Below, in pieces: positions 38,549 through 47,757 of a stretch of 64,000 nucleotides of DNA (positions are counted from its first letter, which is position 1; each line of letters begins with the position of its first letter). A program made the position numbers and the translations under genes. This DNA comes from Paenibacillus sp. GM2. GTDB taxonomy: Bacteria; Bacillota; Bacilli; Paenibacillales; Paenibacillaceae. The stretch spans positions 1 through 64,000 of the forward strand of contig NZ_LN831279.1 in NCBI RefSeq assembly GCF_900069005.2. Reading direction: 5' to 3'. The notes under the pieces were generated by a model. The model saw only the letters and a program-made list of their open reading frames with translations. It made no database searches and was not told where the DNA came from.

Positions 38549-39403
38549 ATGAGTCCTAAGTACCTAATTATTAATTGTGACGATTTTGGTCAAAGCGCTC
38601 CGATGAACCAGGCTATCATGCATTTGCTTGAGGAGCGCAAGGTATCCTCGGCAACAATTATGACTCCGGCTCCGGGATTTGAGGAAGCTGTTGAATGGTG
38701 CATCCAAAAAGGCTATAAAAATATTGGTTTGCATATGACGCTTACAAGCGAATTTGACGCTATTCGGTGGACAAGCTTGACTGGCCATCCATCGCTGCAT
38801 GATGAGAGCGGTTATATGCACAAGACTGCTGAAGCCTTTGAACGCCATGCCGATACCGATGCAGCTGTAAAGGAAGTATCCGCGCAATATGAAAGGCTTG
38901 TACAATATGGAATTTACCCTACTCATGCCGATAATCATATGGGCAGTTTATATGGAATGGAGTCAGGAAGGAGCCATATACCACAGGCATTGAAATTATG
39001 TGCCGAATGGAAGATACCTTTCCGTTTCTTCCGCAAAGTCTACCTGGGTGACCCATTACTTTCCGTAATCCCAGGGGTCGAGCATGTAGCCTCTGAGGTT
39101 TCCGCTCTTGCGGACGAATTTGGCGTTGGAATCCCCGACTACTTGTTATCGCACCCTTTTCATATTGGTAAAGGTGAGACCTACGAAAAATTTAAGCAAG
39201 AGATAATTACTAAGATATACAATTTGCCTGAAGGCATTAGTGAAACATATATTCATCCTGCCATTCAGGACATACGCTTGCAGGAACAAGTTCCAAGCTG
39301 GGAGAAGCGGGTATGGGAATACAAGCTGATGCTGGACGATGATTTTGCTTATGCCATCAAGGATGCTGGTATCATTCTGACTGATTATTCTGCTCTACGT
39401 TAA
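38549..39403 (+). CDS. ChbG/YdjC-type carbohydrate deacetylase
   Basis: This 284-residue metal-dependent deacetylase has the family's NCDDFGQS aspartates, the IGLHMTLTSEF histidine and the THADNHMGSL histidines that bind the metal. Known members remove acetyl groups from N-acetylated chito- or related oligosaccharides in the cytoplasm. AAAGGAGG lies before the ATG. Together with the neighbouring symporter it suggests uptake and deacetylation of an N-acetylated sugar, but the exact substrate cannot be read from sequence. Confidence 0.87.
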   Translation: MSPKYLIINCDDFGQSAPMNQAIMHLLEERKVSSATIMTPAPGFEEAVEWCIQKGYKNIGLHMTLTSEFDAIRWTSLTGHPSLHDESGYMHKTAEAFERHADTDAAVKEVSAQYERLVQYGIYPTHADNHMGSLYGMESGRSHIPQALKLCAEWKIPFRFFRKVYLGDPLLSVIPGVEHVASEVSALADEFGVGIPDYLLSHPFHIGKGETYEKFKQEIITKIYNLPEGISETYIHPAIQDIRLQEQVPSWEKRVWEYKLMLDDDFAYAIKDAGIILTDYSALR

Positions 39404-39506
39404 TATATCGTCCAATGTAAGCGTTTTAGGAAGCGGTTCCCTTTCCGCTTCAGCAATATTCCCAATTCATTGGCCGCAGATATGCACAGGAGGTTATCAC
39501 CGAAGT

Positions 39507-40781
39507 ATGAAGCAGAAACTACTGAACTCACCTATGATATACGCATTTGGAATGCTAGCGATGATGATACCCAGCCAAGCCTTCAGTTCTTTTTACACTT
39601 ACTACTATGTGGATAAGCTGGGCCTAAGCATCGGACTTGCCACCCTTGCACGAACAATATTTTTAATATGGGATGCCGTTAACCAGCCTATTTTCGGCTA
39701 TTGGTCCGATCGGACGAGGACCAGATTCGGGAGGAGGCGTCCATGGATATTTATTGCTTCTCCATTATTCGCGCTCGCATTTATTTTAGTATTCTCCCCG
39801 CCGGTCAATCTGTCAGAATCGGGATTATTTACATGGTTTTTAGTAATGCTTGTATTCTATGAAGCAGTGGCGGCAATTATTTGGGTTAACTATGGAGCCT
39901 TATTTCCGGAATTGTTCAAGGGAGACCGTGTCCGTACAAAAGCTTCAGCAATTCAGCAGGGCTATCAGATCGTGGCAATTTTAATCGGGACTGCATTTAC
40001 ACCCGTTTTATTTAATGCCCTGGGTTTTGGAAATATGGCTGTAATCTACTCGCTAGTGTTTCTTATTTTCATGGCTTTGTTTCTCTGCTTTATAAAAGAG
40101 GACGAAGAGGCGAGTAAAGGTCCGCAGCTGAAGCTAAAAGAAGCATTCAAAGCAACCTTGAAGAACAAGCCGTTTTGGCTGGTTAATATCTCTAATTCAT
40201 TTGCCCAGACTGTCAATGGACTGCTTAGCGCAACGATCCCCTTTTACGCCAAGTATGTTCTTCACATCCCTGAGAAACAGAATACAATCTTGTTTGCCGC
40301 CGTATTTGTATCGGTCATTCCGCTCGTCGCTGTGTGGTATTGGCTGCTGCGCAGGATGGATCCGGTCAAGGGCTGGAGATTATCACTCATCATGTATGCA
40401 TGTGCTGTTATTGCGTTCTGGTTCGGTTATAATTTAACAAGCGGTATCATAGCAGGCGTGGTAGTTGGCTTCGGATTGGCGGGCTTCCTTGTCTCCCCTC
40501 CTATGGTCAATAGTAGAATTATAGATCTTGATGTGGCAAAGACCGGGAGCAGGAGGGAAGGCATCTATACAGCTGTCAGCAGCTTTATTGTTCGGTCAAG
40601 TGGTTTGATTTCTTCAGTTTCATTTTTTGTAGTGGGCGTTATCTTCGGGTATGAAAGCGGTGATAATCCGGGACCCGATCCGGAGTCCACCTTTCGTTAT
40701 TTGATCAGCGTTGTTCCGCTGATTCTGTTATCCATTTCCATCATTATTTCTTTTTTTGTGAAAATAGAGGACAGAATGTAA
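39507..40781 (+). CDS. GPH-family sugar:cation symporter
   Basis: A 424-residue, twelve-helix transporter of the glycoside-pentoside-hexuronide group. The N-terminal LIWDAVNQPIFGYWSDRTRT motif is the hallmark cation/sugar region of MelB relatives, and RFGRRRPWIFIASP follows. It imports a small glycoside with Na+ or H+. AGGAGG is 12 bases before the ATG, rather far. The upstream 103-bp gap holds a GAAGCGG/CCGCTTC hairpin and a weak cre-like TGTAAGCGTTTTAG. Confidence 0.88.
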   Translation: MKQKLLNSPMIYAFGMLAMMIPSQAFSSFYTYYYVDKLGLSIGLATLARTIFLIWDAVNQPIFGYWSDRTRTRFGRRRPWIFIASPLFALAFILVFSPPVNLSESGLFTWFLVMLVFYEAVAAIIWVNYGALFPELFKGDRVRTKASAIQQGYQIVAILIGTAFTPVLFNALGFGNMAVIYSLVFLIFMALFLCFIKEDEEASKGPQLKLKEAFKATLKNKPFWLVNISNSFAQTVNGLLSATIPFYAKYVLHIPEKQNTILFAAVFVSVIPLVAVWYWLLRRMDPVKGWRLSLIMYACAVIAFWFGYNLTSGIIAGVVVGFGLAGFLVSPPMVNSRIIDLDVAKTGSRREGIYTAVSSFIVRSSGLISSVSFFVVGVIFGYESGDNPGPDPESTFRYLISVVPLILLSISIIISFFVKIEDRM

Positions 40782-40810
40782 TCATCCAGATCGAATCCAC
40801 ATCATCAAAA

Positions 40811-40888
40811 AGAGAAACCTTGGGTTTGAAAAGTCCAGGTTTCTCTATATTTGCGTCGTATTAAATGATATCGTGGCGCGATATCATT
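40811..40888. terminator. Two hairpins between convergent transporter genes
   Basis: AGAGAAACC (40811-40819) pairs with GGTTTCTCT (40838-40846), extended by TGG/CCA. A second perfect 10-bp stem, AATGATATCG/CGATATCATT, lies at 40864-40888. They separate the symporter (plus) from the MFS gene (minus), so each likely ends one transcript. Confidence 0.65.
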
Positions 40889-40935
40889 CTTTCACTAAGA
40901 ACGAACAGGCATCAAGGTTTATCCGAATAAGACAA

Positions 40936-42126
40936 TTACTGCGTCTTGATCGCTTTGCCTTTCCATATCATAAACATAACAAAAGCAGCGGACAGTACAA
41001 CGGCGGCAAACATATATGGAAGATTGAGATTTACATCGAACAGGATACCGCCGATGGCAGGCCCGACAATAATGCCAAGGCTTGTATAGGTGGAATTCAT
41101 CCCGGCGACAAAACCTTGATGCTCCCCTGCCATTTTAGATAGCAGTGTTGTTACGGCAGGACGAAGCAAATCACAAGCAAAAAATACAATACTTGTTACA
41201 GCCATAATGCTCCAATAGCTGTTCATGAAGATCGTAGCGAGAATAAACAGGGCGGCGATGAGCAGCATGGCATGAATCAATTTTTTCTCGCCAAATATGT
41301 TCACCAGCTTTTCGAAAAGTGCGATTTGAGCAACTACACCGAGAATGGAGCCGACGGTGATGATCACGGCAATATCTTTAGCCGTAAAACCGAACTTGGC
41401 ATCCATAAAAAGGCTGAACATCATTTCATAGACGGCTAATCCAAAGGATAGCACGAAAACGATCAGAAACGGCGCGAAATAGGCGGAATGGACCGACTTT
41501 TTCAGTTCTCCAATAAGGTTGGCCTTCTTTTTTTCGCTCCGGTGCTTCATCAGTTGTTCCTTTGACATCGTTTCTTCTAACATAAATAATGAAAAGACAG
41601 CTGCGATGAAAGCGAATCCTGCGGCGAAAAAGAACGGGGCACGTATTCCGATTTCAGCGATAAAGCCGCCCAGTCCGGGACCGATGATGAAGCCGCCGCT
41701 GATTGCCGCCGCTTGGTAACCTAATACTTTGGCCCGGTTTTTCAATGAAGTTCGGTCTGCGATATACGTGATGACGGCCGGCATAATGAACGCATCGCTG
41801 ACTCCCCCTAAGATTCTCGATAGAAACAGGACCCAGACCTGATTCCCGAACCCGAATAATAGCTCCGAGAACGAAAATAGAAACAGTCCGAGGACAATCA
41901 TTCTCTTTCTACCGAGGGTATCGACCCAAACGCCGGTAATTGGTGACATGAGCAACTGAGCAAAAGCAAATGCGGAAATCAAGTATCCTACGGTCCCGCC
42001 GCTTAAATGCAATTCATGTGCAAATGACGGCATGACCGGGACTACAAGGCCAATCCCTACGTAGGCAATAAATAGATTGAATAAGACTAAACCTAAAGAT
42101 ATCTTTTCTTTGTTAAACTTACTCAT
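40936..42126 (-). CDS. MFS multidrug efflux transporter
   Basis: A 396-residue, twelve-helix MFS protein. VPVMPSFAHELHLSG in helix 1 and GVWVDTLGRKRMIVLG (motif A) after helix 2 are visible, and motif C appears as GGFIIGPGLGGFIAE in helix 5, the mark of drug/H+ antiporters such as NorA and Bmr. It follows a MarR regulator gene by 76 bp on the same strand, a standard inducible efflux pair. The drug range is unknown. Confidence 0.9.
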   Translation of the reverse strand: MSKFNKEKISLGLVLFNLFIAYVGIGLVVPVMPSFAHELHLSGGTVGYLISAFAFAQLLMSPITGVWVDTLGRKRMIVLGLFLFSFSELLFGFGNQVWVLFLSRILGGVSDAFIMPAVITYIADRTSLKNRAKVLGYQAAAISGGFIIGPGLGGFIAEIGIRAPFFFAAGFAFIAAVFSLFMLEETMSKEQLMKHRSEKKKANLIGELKKSVHSAYFAPFLIVFVLSFGLAVYEMMFSLFMDAKFGFTAKDIAVIITVGSILGVVAQIALFEKLVNIFGEKKLIHAMLLIAALFILATIFMNSYWSIMAVTSIVFFACDLLRPAVTTLLSKMAGEHQGFVAGMNSTYTSLGIIVGPAIGGILFDVNLNLPYMFAAVVLSAAFVMFMIWKGKAIKTQ

Positions 42127-42202
42127 GGAATAATCCTCACTAGATCTTAATATTCTATTTTTTTTGAATTTAGTTGCACGATCGGGGCTTTCAAAAGGTT
42201 TA

Positions 42203-42652
42203 TCAAGCTTTATTGTTGGACTGCTTGATCACCCGATTGATTTTTTTCATGGTTAGAAGTACTTGCTTCAGATCCTCTACCTCGATATGGGAGAAATATT
42301 GCTTCACAAAAGCTGCATCCGCCTCGCTGATCAAATGGGCATATTTTTTTCCTTCTTCCCCAAGAAGGATCAAGGTTTCCCGACGGTCATCAGGGTTGCT
42401 TTTCCGGCGTATAAATTTTCTGTCCTCTAAATGGGTAAGTACCTGGCTGACTGCGCTTTTTGTGATTGAAAAATTCTCGGCAATCTCATTTACAGTAATT
42501 CCCTCATTCTGAACTACATAAAGCAAAATATTTTCTTGTTGGACAGAAAGGTGATATTCATCAAGTTTTTTTGCTCCCTTGTTGTAAAATACATAGTATT
42601 CGTTCAATACCTCATTTAATTCGTTAACTAATTTTTGATATTCTTCAAGCAT
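42203..42652 (-). CDS. MarR-family repressor
   Basis: This 149-residue winged-helix regulator has ITVNEIAENFSITKSAVSQV as recognition helix region, the wing RRKSNPDDRRETLI, and a C-terminal dimer helix. GGAGGAACATC context precedes the ATG. It probably represses itself and the downstream efflux gene through the inverted repeat at 42744-42760, releasing on binding a small toxic compound. Confidence 0.92.
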   Translation of the reverse strand: MLEEYQKLVNELNEVLNEYYVFYNKGAKKLDEYHLSVQQENILLYVVQNEGITVNEIAENFSITKSAVSQVLTHLEDRKFIRRKSNPDDRRETLILLGEEGKKYAHLISEADAAFVKQYFSHIEVEDLKQVLLTMKKINRVIKQSNNKA

Positions 42653-42743
42653 GATGTTCCTCCTTGACTATAGACAAAACTTGAACATAATATTGGTCGT
42701 TTGCCATAAAGAGAAAAAATGAGAGACAGGCAACTGAATTAGG

Positions 42744-42787
42744 TTAGTTCACTTAACTAATCTATATTAGCTTTCTTTTATTGTCAA
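42744..42787 (-). promoter_or_regulatory. Promoter and MarR operator
   Basis: On the minus strand a consensus TTGACA (42787-42782) is followed by TAGATT or TATAGA at 15-17 bp and then by the inverted repeat TTAGTT-AAGTG-AACTAA (42744-42760) at the expected transcription start. Confidence 0.65.
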
Positions 42788-42835
42788 CCCATGAGATCAG
42801 ATTTTTTGGGAAACAAAATAATGGGATTTCTTGTC

Positions 42836-42873
42836 CCAAGCCAGGATCACCGAGATCACTGTTCCTGGCTTGG
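42836..42873. terminator. Hairpin upstream of the marR promoter
   Basis: CCAAGCCAGGA pairs perfectly with TCCTGGCTTGG around a 16-nt loop. It lies between the CGTase terminator and the marR promoter and may insulate them. Confidence 0.5.
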
Positions 42874-42901
42874 TTGATTTTACTAAATGTACTGAACACA
42901 A

Positions 42902-42940
42902 AAAGGTCCAGCCGATGGGGTGACCCCCGGCCGGACCTTT
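42902..42940 (-). terminator. Terminator of the CGTase gene
   Basis: AAAGGTCC...GGCCGGGGGT pairs with ACCCC..GGC..GGACCTTT, ending in TTTTT on the minus strand, just after the CGTase stop. Confidence 0.88.
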
Positions 42941-42958
42941 CGGTTATTGAGTTGAGGA

Positions 42959-45118
42959 TTACGGCTGCCAGTCGACTACAATCGTACCGACACCGCTGGT
43001 TGGTGTTATATAACTGTGATTGGCACCACCTTCCCAGCTGGCCGCCGTACCGTTCTTTTTAATGAATTTGAACTGCAGTTCTGTTCCCGCAGGCACGCTG
43101 ACATCATAGTACCAGGACGGATAGGCAGCGATAATCTGATTAAATAAAGGGCCGATCGCCTTGTTCGGGTCCCAGCTGCCGAGCTCGGCAACATTGCCTG
43201 TCAGGTAGACATTTTCGCCGTACACGGTGCTGGCCTGGTTCACAATGAAGCGGACCGATACCTGCTGCCCTGTCAGCAGATTGAAGCTGGTGTAGCTATT
43301 GCTGTTCACAGAGCTGCCGCTGCGAACCGTCACGTCATGCTTGCCGGGGGCAGCTGCCGGAACGATGACCTGAATCTGCGAATCCTCCCATTGAAGGATC
43401 TGGCTGTCGGTGACCGCCGTTGTGCCAAAGAAGACGGTGCCCTTGGCAGCGCCAAAGCCGCGTCCGTCAATCGTCAGCGTTGAGCCGGCTGTCCCCAGGT
43501 CCGGTCCGATATTGCCAATAATCGGCGAAGTCTCGTCGGCAGCAAATTGCCATACGGCGGTAGCTCCAGCCGGCAGGCTAAAGGCAGCAACGGCGCCCGT
43601 GGCGTTAACCGTTATACTGCCGCCATCCAGCAGTCCTCCCAGCTCATCCGCATAGTTGCCGGCGGGAAGCGATGTTTGCAAACCGGTAACTGCTGCAGTG
43701 CCAGTCTCGCTGCGGTTAATGGCAATCAGTGCCGTGCTGCTGCCGAATTTCCGTTCGTATATATAAACATCATTATTGATCCAGCGTTCCTGCGTACTGC
43801 CGTAAGCAATGGCCGGATTGGACTTGCGAAGCGGCGCCAGCTTGCTAATGACTTGATAGGCGGTGCCCGCCGTTGAGAAGCTGTTCATGAAGGAGCGGTT
43901 TGCCGGATCTCCATTGCCGGCCATGTACTGCTCCGTACCGTAGTAGATAGCCGGAACGCCGCGCGAGGTAAGTGTAAAGGCCAGCGCTTGTTCCAGGCGG
44001 CGGTTATTATTTCCAAGCTTAAAACGATCCATGTCATGGTTGTCAATAAATGTAACCTGATCATGGATATGTGTATAATCGGCGGCGGTTTCGCTCAGCA
44101 TGCTGTTCAAGCCGTACATATTATCGGTGTTGTCGCGAAATACGTCACGAACCTTCTGCCCGAAACGAAAATCGAGCAGACTCATGCCCGATTCATTGGC
44201 GAAGCGGGTGTTTTGCGGATCATTTTCCCCAACTCCAAGGAACCACTCGCCGAAAGTGAACACCGGCTTATATTCCGAGAGATAAGCCATCCAATTCTTC
44301 TGCCAGCCCTGCGGCATATGCTTCACCGCATCAACCCGGATGCCGTCGATCCCCATATCCAGCCAGAGCTTGATCGCTTCTTTGAAGTAGGCGTCCGTCT
44401 TATCGTTGTGGTGATTGATATCGGCCAGATCATACAGATTGCGATAAATACCATCCTCCAGCGATGAAAAATCAGTCCCCAGGTTATGATGGAAAATACC
44501 GTTCGTATCTCCGGAGTAGCCGGCGATCAGGCTGCCGTTATCGTATAGCCGTCCATTTTCTGCGAAGGAGGGTTCCGTCTCGGAAGCCGGCGAAGTATGA
44601 TTCGGGGCAAAATCTATAATTATTTTGATGTTATGGGCATGAGCGGTGTTAACCAGCTCCTGAAAATCGGCCATGCTGCCAAACGCCGGGTTGGTCCGCT
44701 TGAAATCGCGGGCCCAATAACCGTGGTAGGCTGTGTTATTGACGCCGGAGTAGTTGATAATGCTGTATATATTCTCTACAGGCTGGGAGATCCACAGCGC
44801 GCTGATGCCCATTCCCGTAAAATAGCCATCGGTGATTTTATCGATGATTCCCTGCCAGTCTCCGCCGCAGTAAAGCTTAAGATTGGTGCATCCTGAAGAG
44901 AATGCCGCACCGGACGGGTTGTTGGAAGCATCCCCGTCTGCAAAGCGGTCGGTTACAATCTGATAGATAACATCGGTGGAGAACCCTTGCTTGTTCAGAA
45001 CCGATGTATCAGGAGCGGCGCTTGCCGAAGGAACGGCAATAGTGGGAGCGAGCCATGCTGCAAAGAGAAAGGTGGTAGCAAGAAGTGTGATTATTGATTT
45101 TTTAATCATCCGTTTCAT
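42959..45118 (-). CDS. cgt: Cyclomaltodextrin glucanotransferase (CGTase)
   Basis: This secreted enzyme cyclises starch into cyclodextrins. The 719-residue precursor has a Sec signal peptide ending near [10 protein letters not shown], then GH13 domains A/B with the calcium- and substrate-binding blocks [13 protein letters not shown] and [10 protein letters not shown]. The nucleophile aspartate is in [13 protein letters not shown], the acid/base in FTFGEWFLG and the third aspartate in [10 protein letters not shown]. The central aromatic of CGTases is the tyrosine in [11 protein letters not shown]. Domain C, a TIG domain ([18 protein letters not shown] type) and a C-terminal CBM20 ([20 protein letters not shown]) follow. 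The cre-covered promoter upstream implies glucose repression. Confidence 0.97.
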   Translation of the reverse strand: MKRMIKKSIITLLATTFLFAAWLAPTIAVPSASAAPDTSVLNKQGFSTDVIYQIVTDRFADGDASNNPSGAAFSSGCTNLKLYCGGDWQGIIDKITDGYFTGMGISALWISQPVENIYSIINYSGVNNTAYHGYWARDFKRTNPAFGSMADFQELVNTAHAHNIKIIIDFAPNHTSPASETEPSFAENGRLYDNGSLIAGYSGDTNGIFHHNLGTDFSSLEDGIYRNLYDLADINHHNDKTDAYFKEAIKLWLDMGIDGIRVDAVKHMPQGWQKNWMAYLSEYKPVFTFGEWFLGVGENDPQNTRFANESGMSLLDFRFGQKVRDVFRDNTDNMYGLNSMLSETAADYTHIHDQVTFIDNHDMDRFKLGNNNRRLEQALAFTLTSRGVPAIYYGTEQYMAGNGDPANRSFMNSFSTAGTAYQVISKLAPLRKSNPAIAYGSTQERWINNDVYIYERKFGSSTALIAINRSETGTAAVTGLQTSLPAGNYADELGGLLDGGSITVNATGAVAAFSLPAGATAVWQFAADETSPIIGNIGPDLGTAGSTLTIDGRGFGAAKGTVFFGTTAVTDSQILQWEDSQIQVIVPAAAPGKHDVTVRSGSSVNSNSYTSFNLLTGQQVSVRFIVNQASTVYGENVYLTGNVAELGSWDPNKAIGPLFNQIIAAYPSWYYDVSVPAGTELQFKFIKKNGTAASWEGGANHSYITPTSGVGTIVVDWQP

Positions 45119-45235
45119 TAATCAAGCCGCCTTTCAAATTTTTAGTAAGGTTTCTGAATGTGTTTCCTTCCTTGTATACCAAGCCAAGCGCTGAATGAAG
45201 GCAGAATTCCTCCTTTCGCGCTGCTTACGCCAAAT
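45119..45235. other. CGTase 5' leader
   Basis: The region from the promoter at 45.37-45.40 kb to the CGTase start is about 240 nt and includes the terminator of the upstream gene at 45236-45269, in the same orientation. I see no other gene in it. Confidence 0.4.
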
Positions 45236-45269
45236 AACCCCGCAATCTTCGCAAGAAGATTACGGGGTT
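45236..45269 (-). terminator. Hairpin between cyclomaltodextrinase and CGTase genes
   Basis: AACCCCGcAATCTTC pairs with GAAGATTaCGGGGTT around GCAA, 14 pairs and one C-A mismatch, followed by TTATTT on the minus strand. Because it lies downstream of the CGTase promoter (45.37-45.40 kb), it would also interrupt the CGTase leader. Confidence 0.7.
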
Positions 45270-45355
45270 GTTCCTGGTTCGGATCATGATCAGGAAAGCA
45301 GCGCCCTCAAATTGTAAACCGGCATCCTTGCCCGGCAGTTACAAAATAAAAAACA

Positions 45356-45397
45356 AGAATGCGCTTTCATTCTAAACGAAGGTTCCATTTTTGTCAA
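45356..45397 (-). promoter_or_regulatory. CGTase promoter overlapped by a cre site
   Basis: Minus strand: TTGACA (45397-45392), 17 bp, TAGAAT (45374-45369), directly followed by TGAAAGCGCATTCT (45369-45356), which fits the CcpA consensus TGNAANCGNWNNCW at every defined position. CcpA bound at the start site should repress in good sugars. Confidence 0.85.
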
Positions 45398-45435
45398 ATG
45401 ATAACAATATAAGACGCACACTATAGGTCAGCCGC

Positions 45436-47232
45436 TTATGATACGGTTAGCTGGATGGCTTTGGTGAGGTGATCTGGAGAAGCTTGCAGGATGGCGTAGC
45501 CAAAGCCAGGGAGTGCGACTTCTATCGTACTCTCGGCTATCCCGATTGCAGCGTCGCTGCCTACATCCTGCCACAGCCCGTTCAGCCCGCTGCTTCGCAC
45601 GGCAACTGTACATGCGGATTCGTCATTGTTCAGCAGCAGCAAGAAGCGGTCCCTCTCATCGTACCGTTCGTAGACGAGCAGCTGCGGAAGCCCGGGGATC
45701 GTTAGAAAGCGCAGGCCGCTGCCACGTAATGCCGGTTGCGCTTTGCGCAGGGCAATCAGGTGGCGGAAAAATGCCAGCAGCTCCCGATCCTGCTTCGCGG
45801 GGTCCCATTCCATGCATTTGCGATTATAGGGATCATGCTCTCCGTCGAGGCCGATCTCATCCCCGTAGTAGATGCAGGGGGCCCCTTGAAAGGTCAGCTG
45901 AAATATCACGGCCAGCTGCATCAGCCGTTTATTGCCGCCGCACAGCGTCAGCAGCCTGACGGTATCATGGCTGTCCAGCAGGTTGAATGCGGCTTCGGTG
46001 ACCTGCTGCGGGAAGCTGGCTAACTGGGTGTTGATGCTCTGGGCAAACCGAGTGGCATCAATGTGTCTTCTGGCGAAGAAATCAAGCACGATGTTGGTAA
46101 ACGGGTAATTCATCACCGCATCGAACTGGTCGCCCTGAAGCCACAACATCGCATCATGCATAATTTCCCCGAGCAGGTAGGCGTCCGGATTGGCTTTCTT
46201 GATCTCGCGCCGGAACTCGCGCCAGAATGCATGGTCCACCTCGTTGGCTACATCCAGCCGCCATCCATCCAGCCCCAGCTCGCTGATCCAATACCGGCCG
46301 ACTTCCAGCAGATAGGCCTTGACCTCCTCGTTGCCCGTGTTAAGCTTTGGCATAATCGGCTCAAAGCCGAAGGTGGCATAGCTTGGAGTACCGTTCTCCA
46401 CCTTGAGCGGCCACTCCTTAATATGGAACCAGTTGGCATAGCGGGAGGCGGGACCGTTCTGTTGTACATCAAGAAAGGGCGGAAACAGGTGTCCGCAATG
46501 ATTGAATACACCGTCCAGCAGCACCCGAATTCCCCGGGCGTGACAGGCGTTGACCAGTTCCTTCAGCTTTTCGTTCGTGCCGAATTGCGGATCAACGAAC
46601 ATATAATCGCTTGTGTCATATTTGTGATTGGTTGTCGCAGCGAACAAGGGGTTGAAATAGACCGCATTGATCCCCAGCTCTACGAGATGGTCGAGGTGGT
46701 CAAGCACACCTTGCAGGTCGCCGCCAAAAAAATGGGTTGGACTCGGCTCGCCGCCCCATTCCAGCGCCCCCTCGGGATCGAGAGACGGGTCGCCCTTGGC
46801 AAAGCGCTCGGGGAAGATTTGATAGAAGACAGCTTCCTTCACCCACTCTGGCGGGGTGTGAACATCTTTAGGGTTCAGATAGGGGAAATCGAACAGCCCT
46901 TCATACAGAATCTTCGGTGGTGCATCAAAGAAGCCCTTTTCCAGAAAATAGACGGTCTCGCCAGCTTCTTCATACAGCGCAAAATAATAAACGACCCGCT
47001 GAAACCGCGGCGAGACGGCAGCTTGCCAGTAATCGAATAAGCCGTCTGCAGCAAACTGTTCCATGGCCATGGATTCGTTGTATTTATCCCAGTTGTATTT
47101 GTCGCCGCATACCAGCTGCACTTGTGCCACATTGCCGCGCTTGGTACGCAGGCGGATGTGGACGGTCGATTCGTTATAGGCATAGGACCAATTCAGTCCG
47201 ATGCGATGGTATACCGCTTCCAGGATGATCAT
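45436..47232 (-). CDS. Cyclomaltodextrinase / neopullulanase (GH13)
   Basis: An intracellular enzyme of 598 residues that opens and degrades cyclodextrins, pullulan and maltodextrins. It has an N-terminal CBM34-type domain ([16 protein letters not shown]...), the [17 protein letters not shown] start of the barrel, and GH13 blocks [20 protein letters not shown] (nucleophile), LLGEIMHD (acid/base) and LLDSHDTVR. No signal peptide. ATG 47232 with AAGGAGG is chosen over an upstream start at 47313, which would lie inside a terminator hairpin. It fits a route in which CGTase makes cyclodextrins outside, the importer next door brings them in, and this enzyme linearises them. Confidence 0.92.
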   Translation of the reverse strand: MIILEAVYHRIGLNWSYAYNESTVHIRLRTKRGNVAQVQLVCGDKYNWDKYNESMAMEQFAADGLFDYWQAAVSPRFQRVVYYFALYEEAGETVYFLEKGFFDAPPKILYEGLFDFPYLNPKDVHTPPEWVKEAVFYQIFPERFAKGDPSLDPEGALEWGGEPSPTHFFGGDLQGVLDHLDHLVELGINAVYFNPLFAATTNHKYDTSDYMFVDPQFGTNEKLKELVNACHARGIRVLLDGVFNHCGHLFPPFLDVQQNGPASRYANWFHIKEWPLKVENGTPSYATFGFEPIMPKLNTGNEEVKAYLLEVGRYWISELGLDGWRLDVANEVDHAFWREFRREIKKANPDAYLLGEIMHDAMLWLQGDQFDAVMNYPFTNIVLDFFARRHIDATRFAQSINTQLASFPQQVTEAAFNLLDSHDTVRLLTLCGGNKRLMQLAVIFQLTFQGAPCIYYGDEIGLDGEHDPYNRKCMEWDPAKQDRELLAFFRHLIALRKAQPALRGSGLRFLTIPGLPQLLVYERYDERDRFLLLLNNDESACTVAVRSSGLNGLWQDVGSDAAIGIAESTIEVALPGFGYAILQASPDHLTKAIQLTVS

Positions 47233-47263
47233 AATAATGGCCTCCTTCAGGCATGAGAAACGC

Positions 47264-47301
47264 AAAAAAGGCCCAACCTCTGAATAGACCGAGGTTGAAC
47301 C
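47264..47301 (-). terminator. Leader terminator in front of the cyclomaltodextrinase gene
   Basis: On the minus strand GGTTCAACCTC pairs with GAGGTTGGGCC (two G-U pairs) and is followed by TTTTTT. It lies between a promoter-like sequence (47332-47360) and the gene's ribosome site, so it would stop transcription before the gene unless prevented. Confidence 0.75.
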
Positions 47302-47331
47302 CGAAAGTTTCATTGCCTTTAAATTTCCCCA

Positions 47332-47360
47332 ATCTTAACACAGGTTTTCCAGGTTAGCAA
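47332..47360 (-). promoter_or_regulatory. Candidate promoter of the cyclomaltodextrinase gene
   Basis: TTGCTA (47360-47355), 17 bp, TAAGAT (47337-47332) on the minus strand. The predicted transcript would reach the leader terminator after about 25-30 nt. Confidence 0.5.
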
Positions 47361-47514
47361 CCGCTTTTGATGAACCCGCTCGGGCGGACAAATATTTCCG
47401 GAAATAATAATTGAATTAGAAAGCAAAAACGAGATATTAGACCAAAACATATAAAAAGTTAAGGATTTTAATCTATTTCTTCGTTTTTTATCCGAATTTC
47501 CGTAATTATCCTAT

Positions 47515-47544
47515 TTGCAAACGTTTTCTTGTAAAGTTTATGAT
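47515..47544 (+). promoter_or_regulatory. Promoter of the cyclodextrin importer with cre site
   Basis: TTGCAA at 47515-47520 and TATGAT at 47539-47544 (18 bp). TGCAAACGTTTTCT at 47516-47529 matches the cre consensus fully and covers the -35. A related inverted sequence (GTAACGTTTGCAC) lies at about 47709-47721, near the gene. Confidence 0.7.
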
Positions 47545-47612
47545 GGAGGTGTCTTAAGAGTTCTAGTGGAAATAACGACCGCTTGAAACAATTTAAAGGC
47601 GCTGCTACCCAA

Positions 47613-47664
47613 GGGTACAACCTCGACAATCGTGAGATTTGTAGAGAGTTGTACTCTTTTTTTT
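47613..47664 (+). terminator. Leader terminator in front of the importer operon
   Basis: GGGTACAAC pairs with GTTGTACTC (one G-U), extended inside by CTC/GAG, followed by eight Ts. It lies about 70 nt after the promoter and 94 nt before the binding-protein gene, again in the leader and not at a gene end. Confidence 0.8.
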
Positions 47665-47757
47665 ATAGTTAAAGGGAGCCTGGGGGTAGAGCCATTTTCC
47701 GCAAAAGGTGTAACGTTTGCACAAAAAATATGAAGTTAAGAAAGGGTGGACAACAAA

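Noticed and set aside
39414-39450. cre site before the GPH symporter
   Set aside because: TGTAAGCGTTTTAG misses the consensus at two positions; kept only as a remark in the gene entry.
46063-47040. 325-codon plus-strand frame opposite the cyclomaltodextrinase
   Set aside because: Long only because of codon bias on the other strand; the minus-strand GH13 catalytic motifs are unambiguous.
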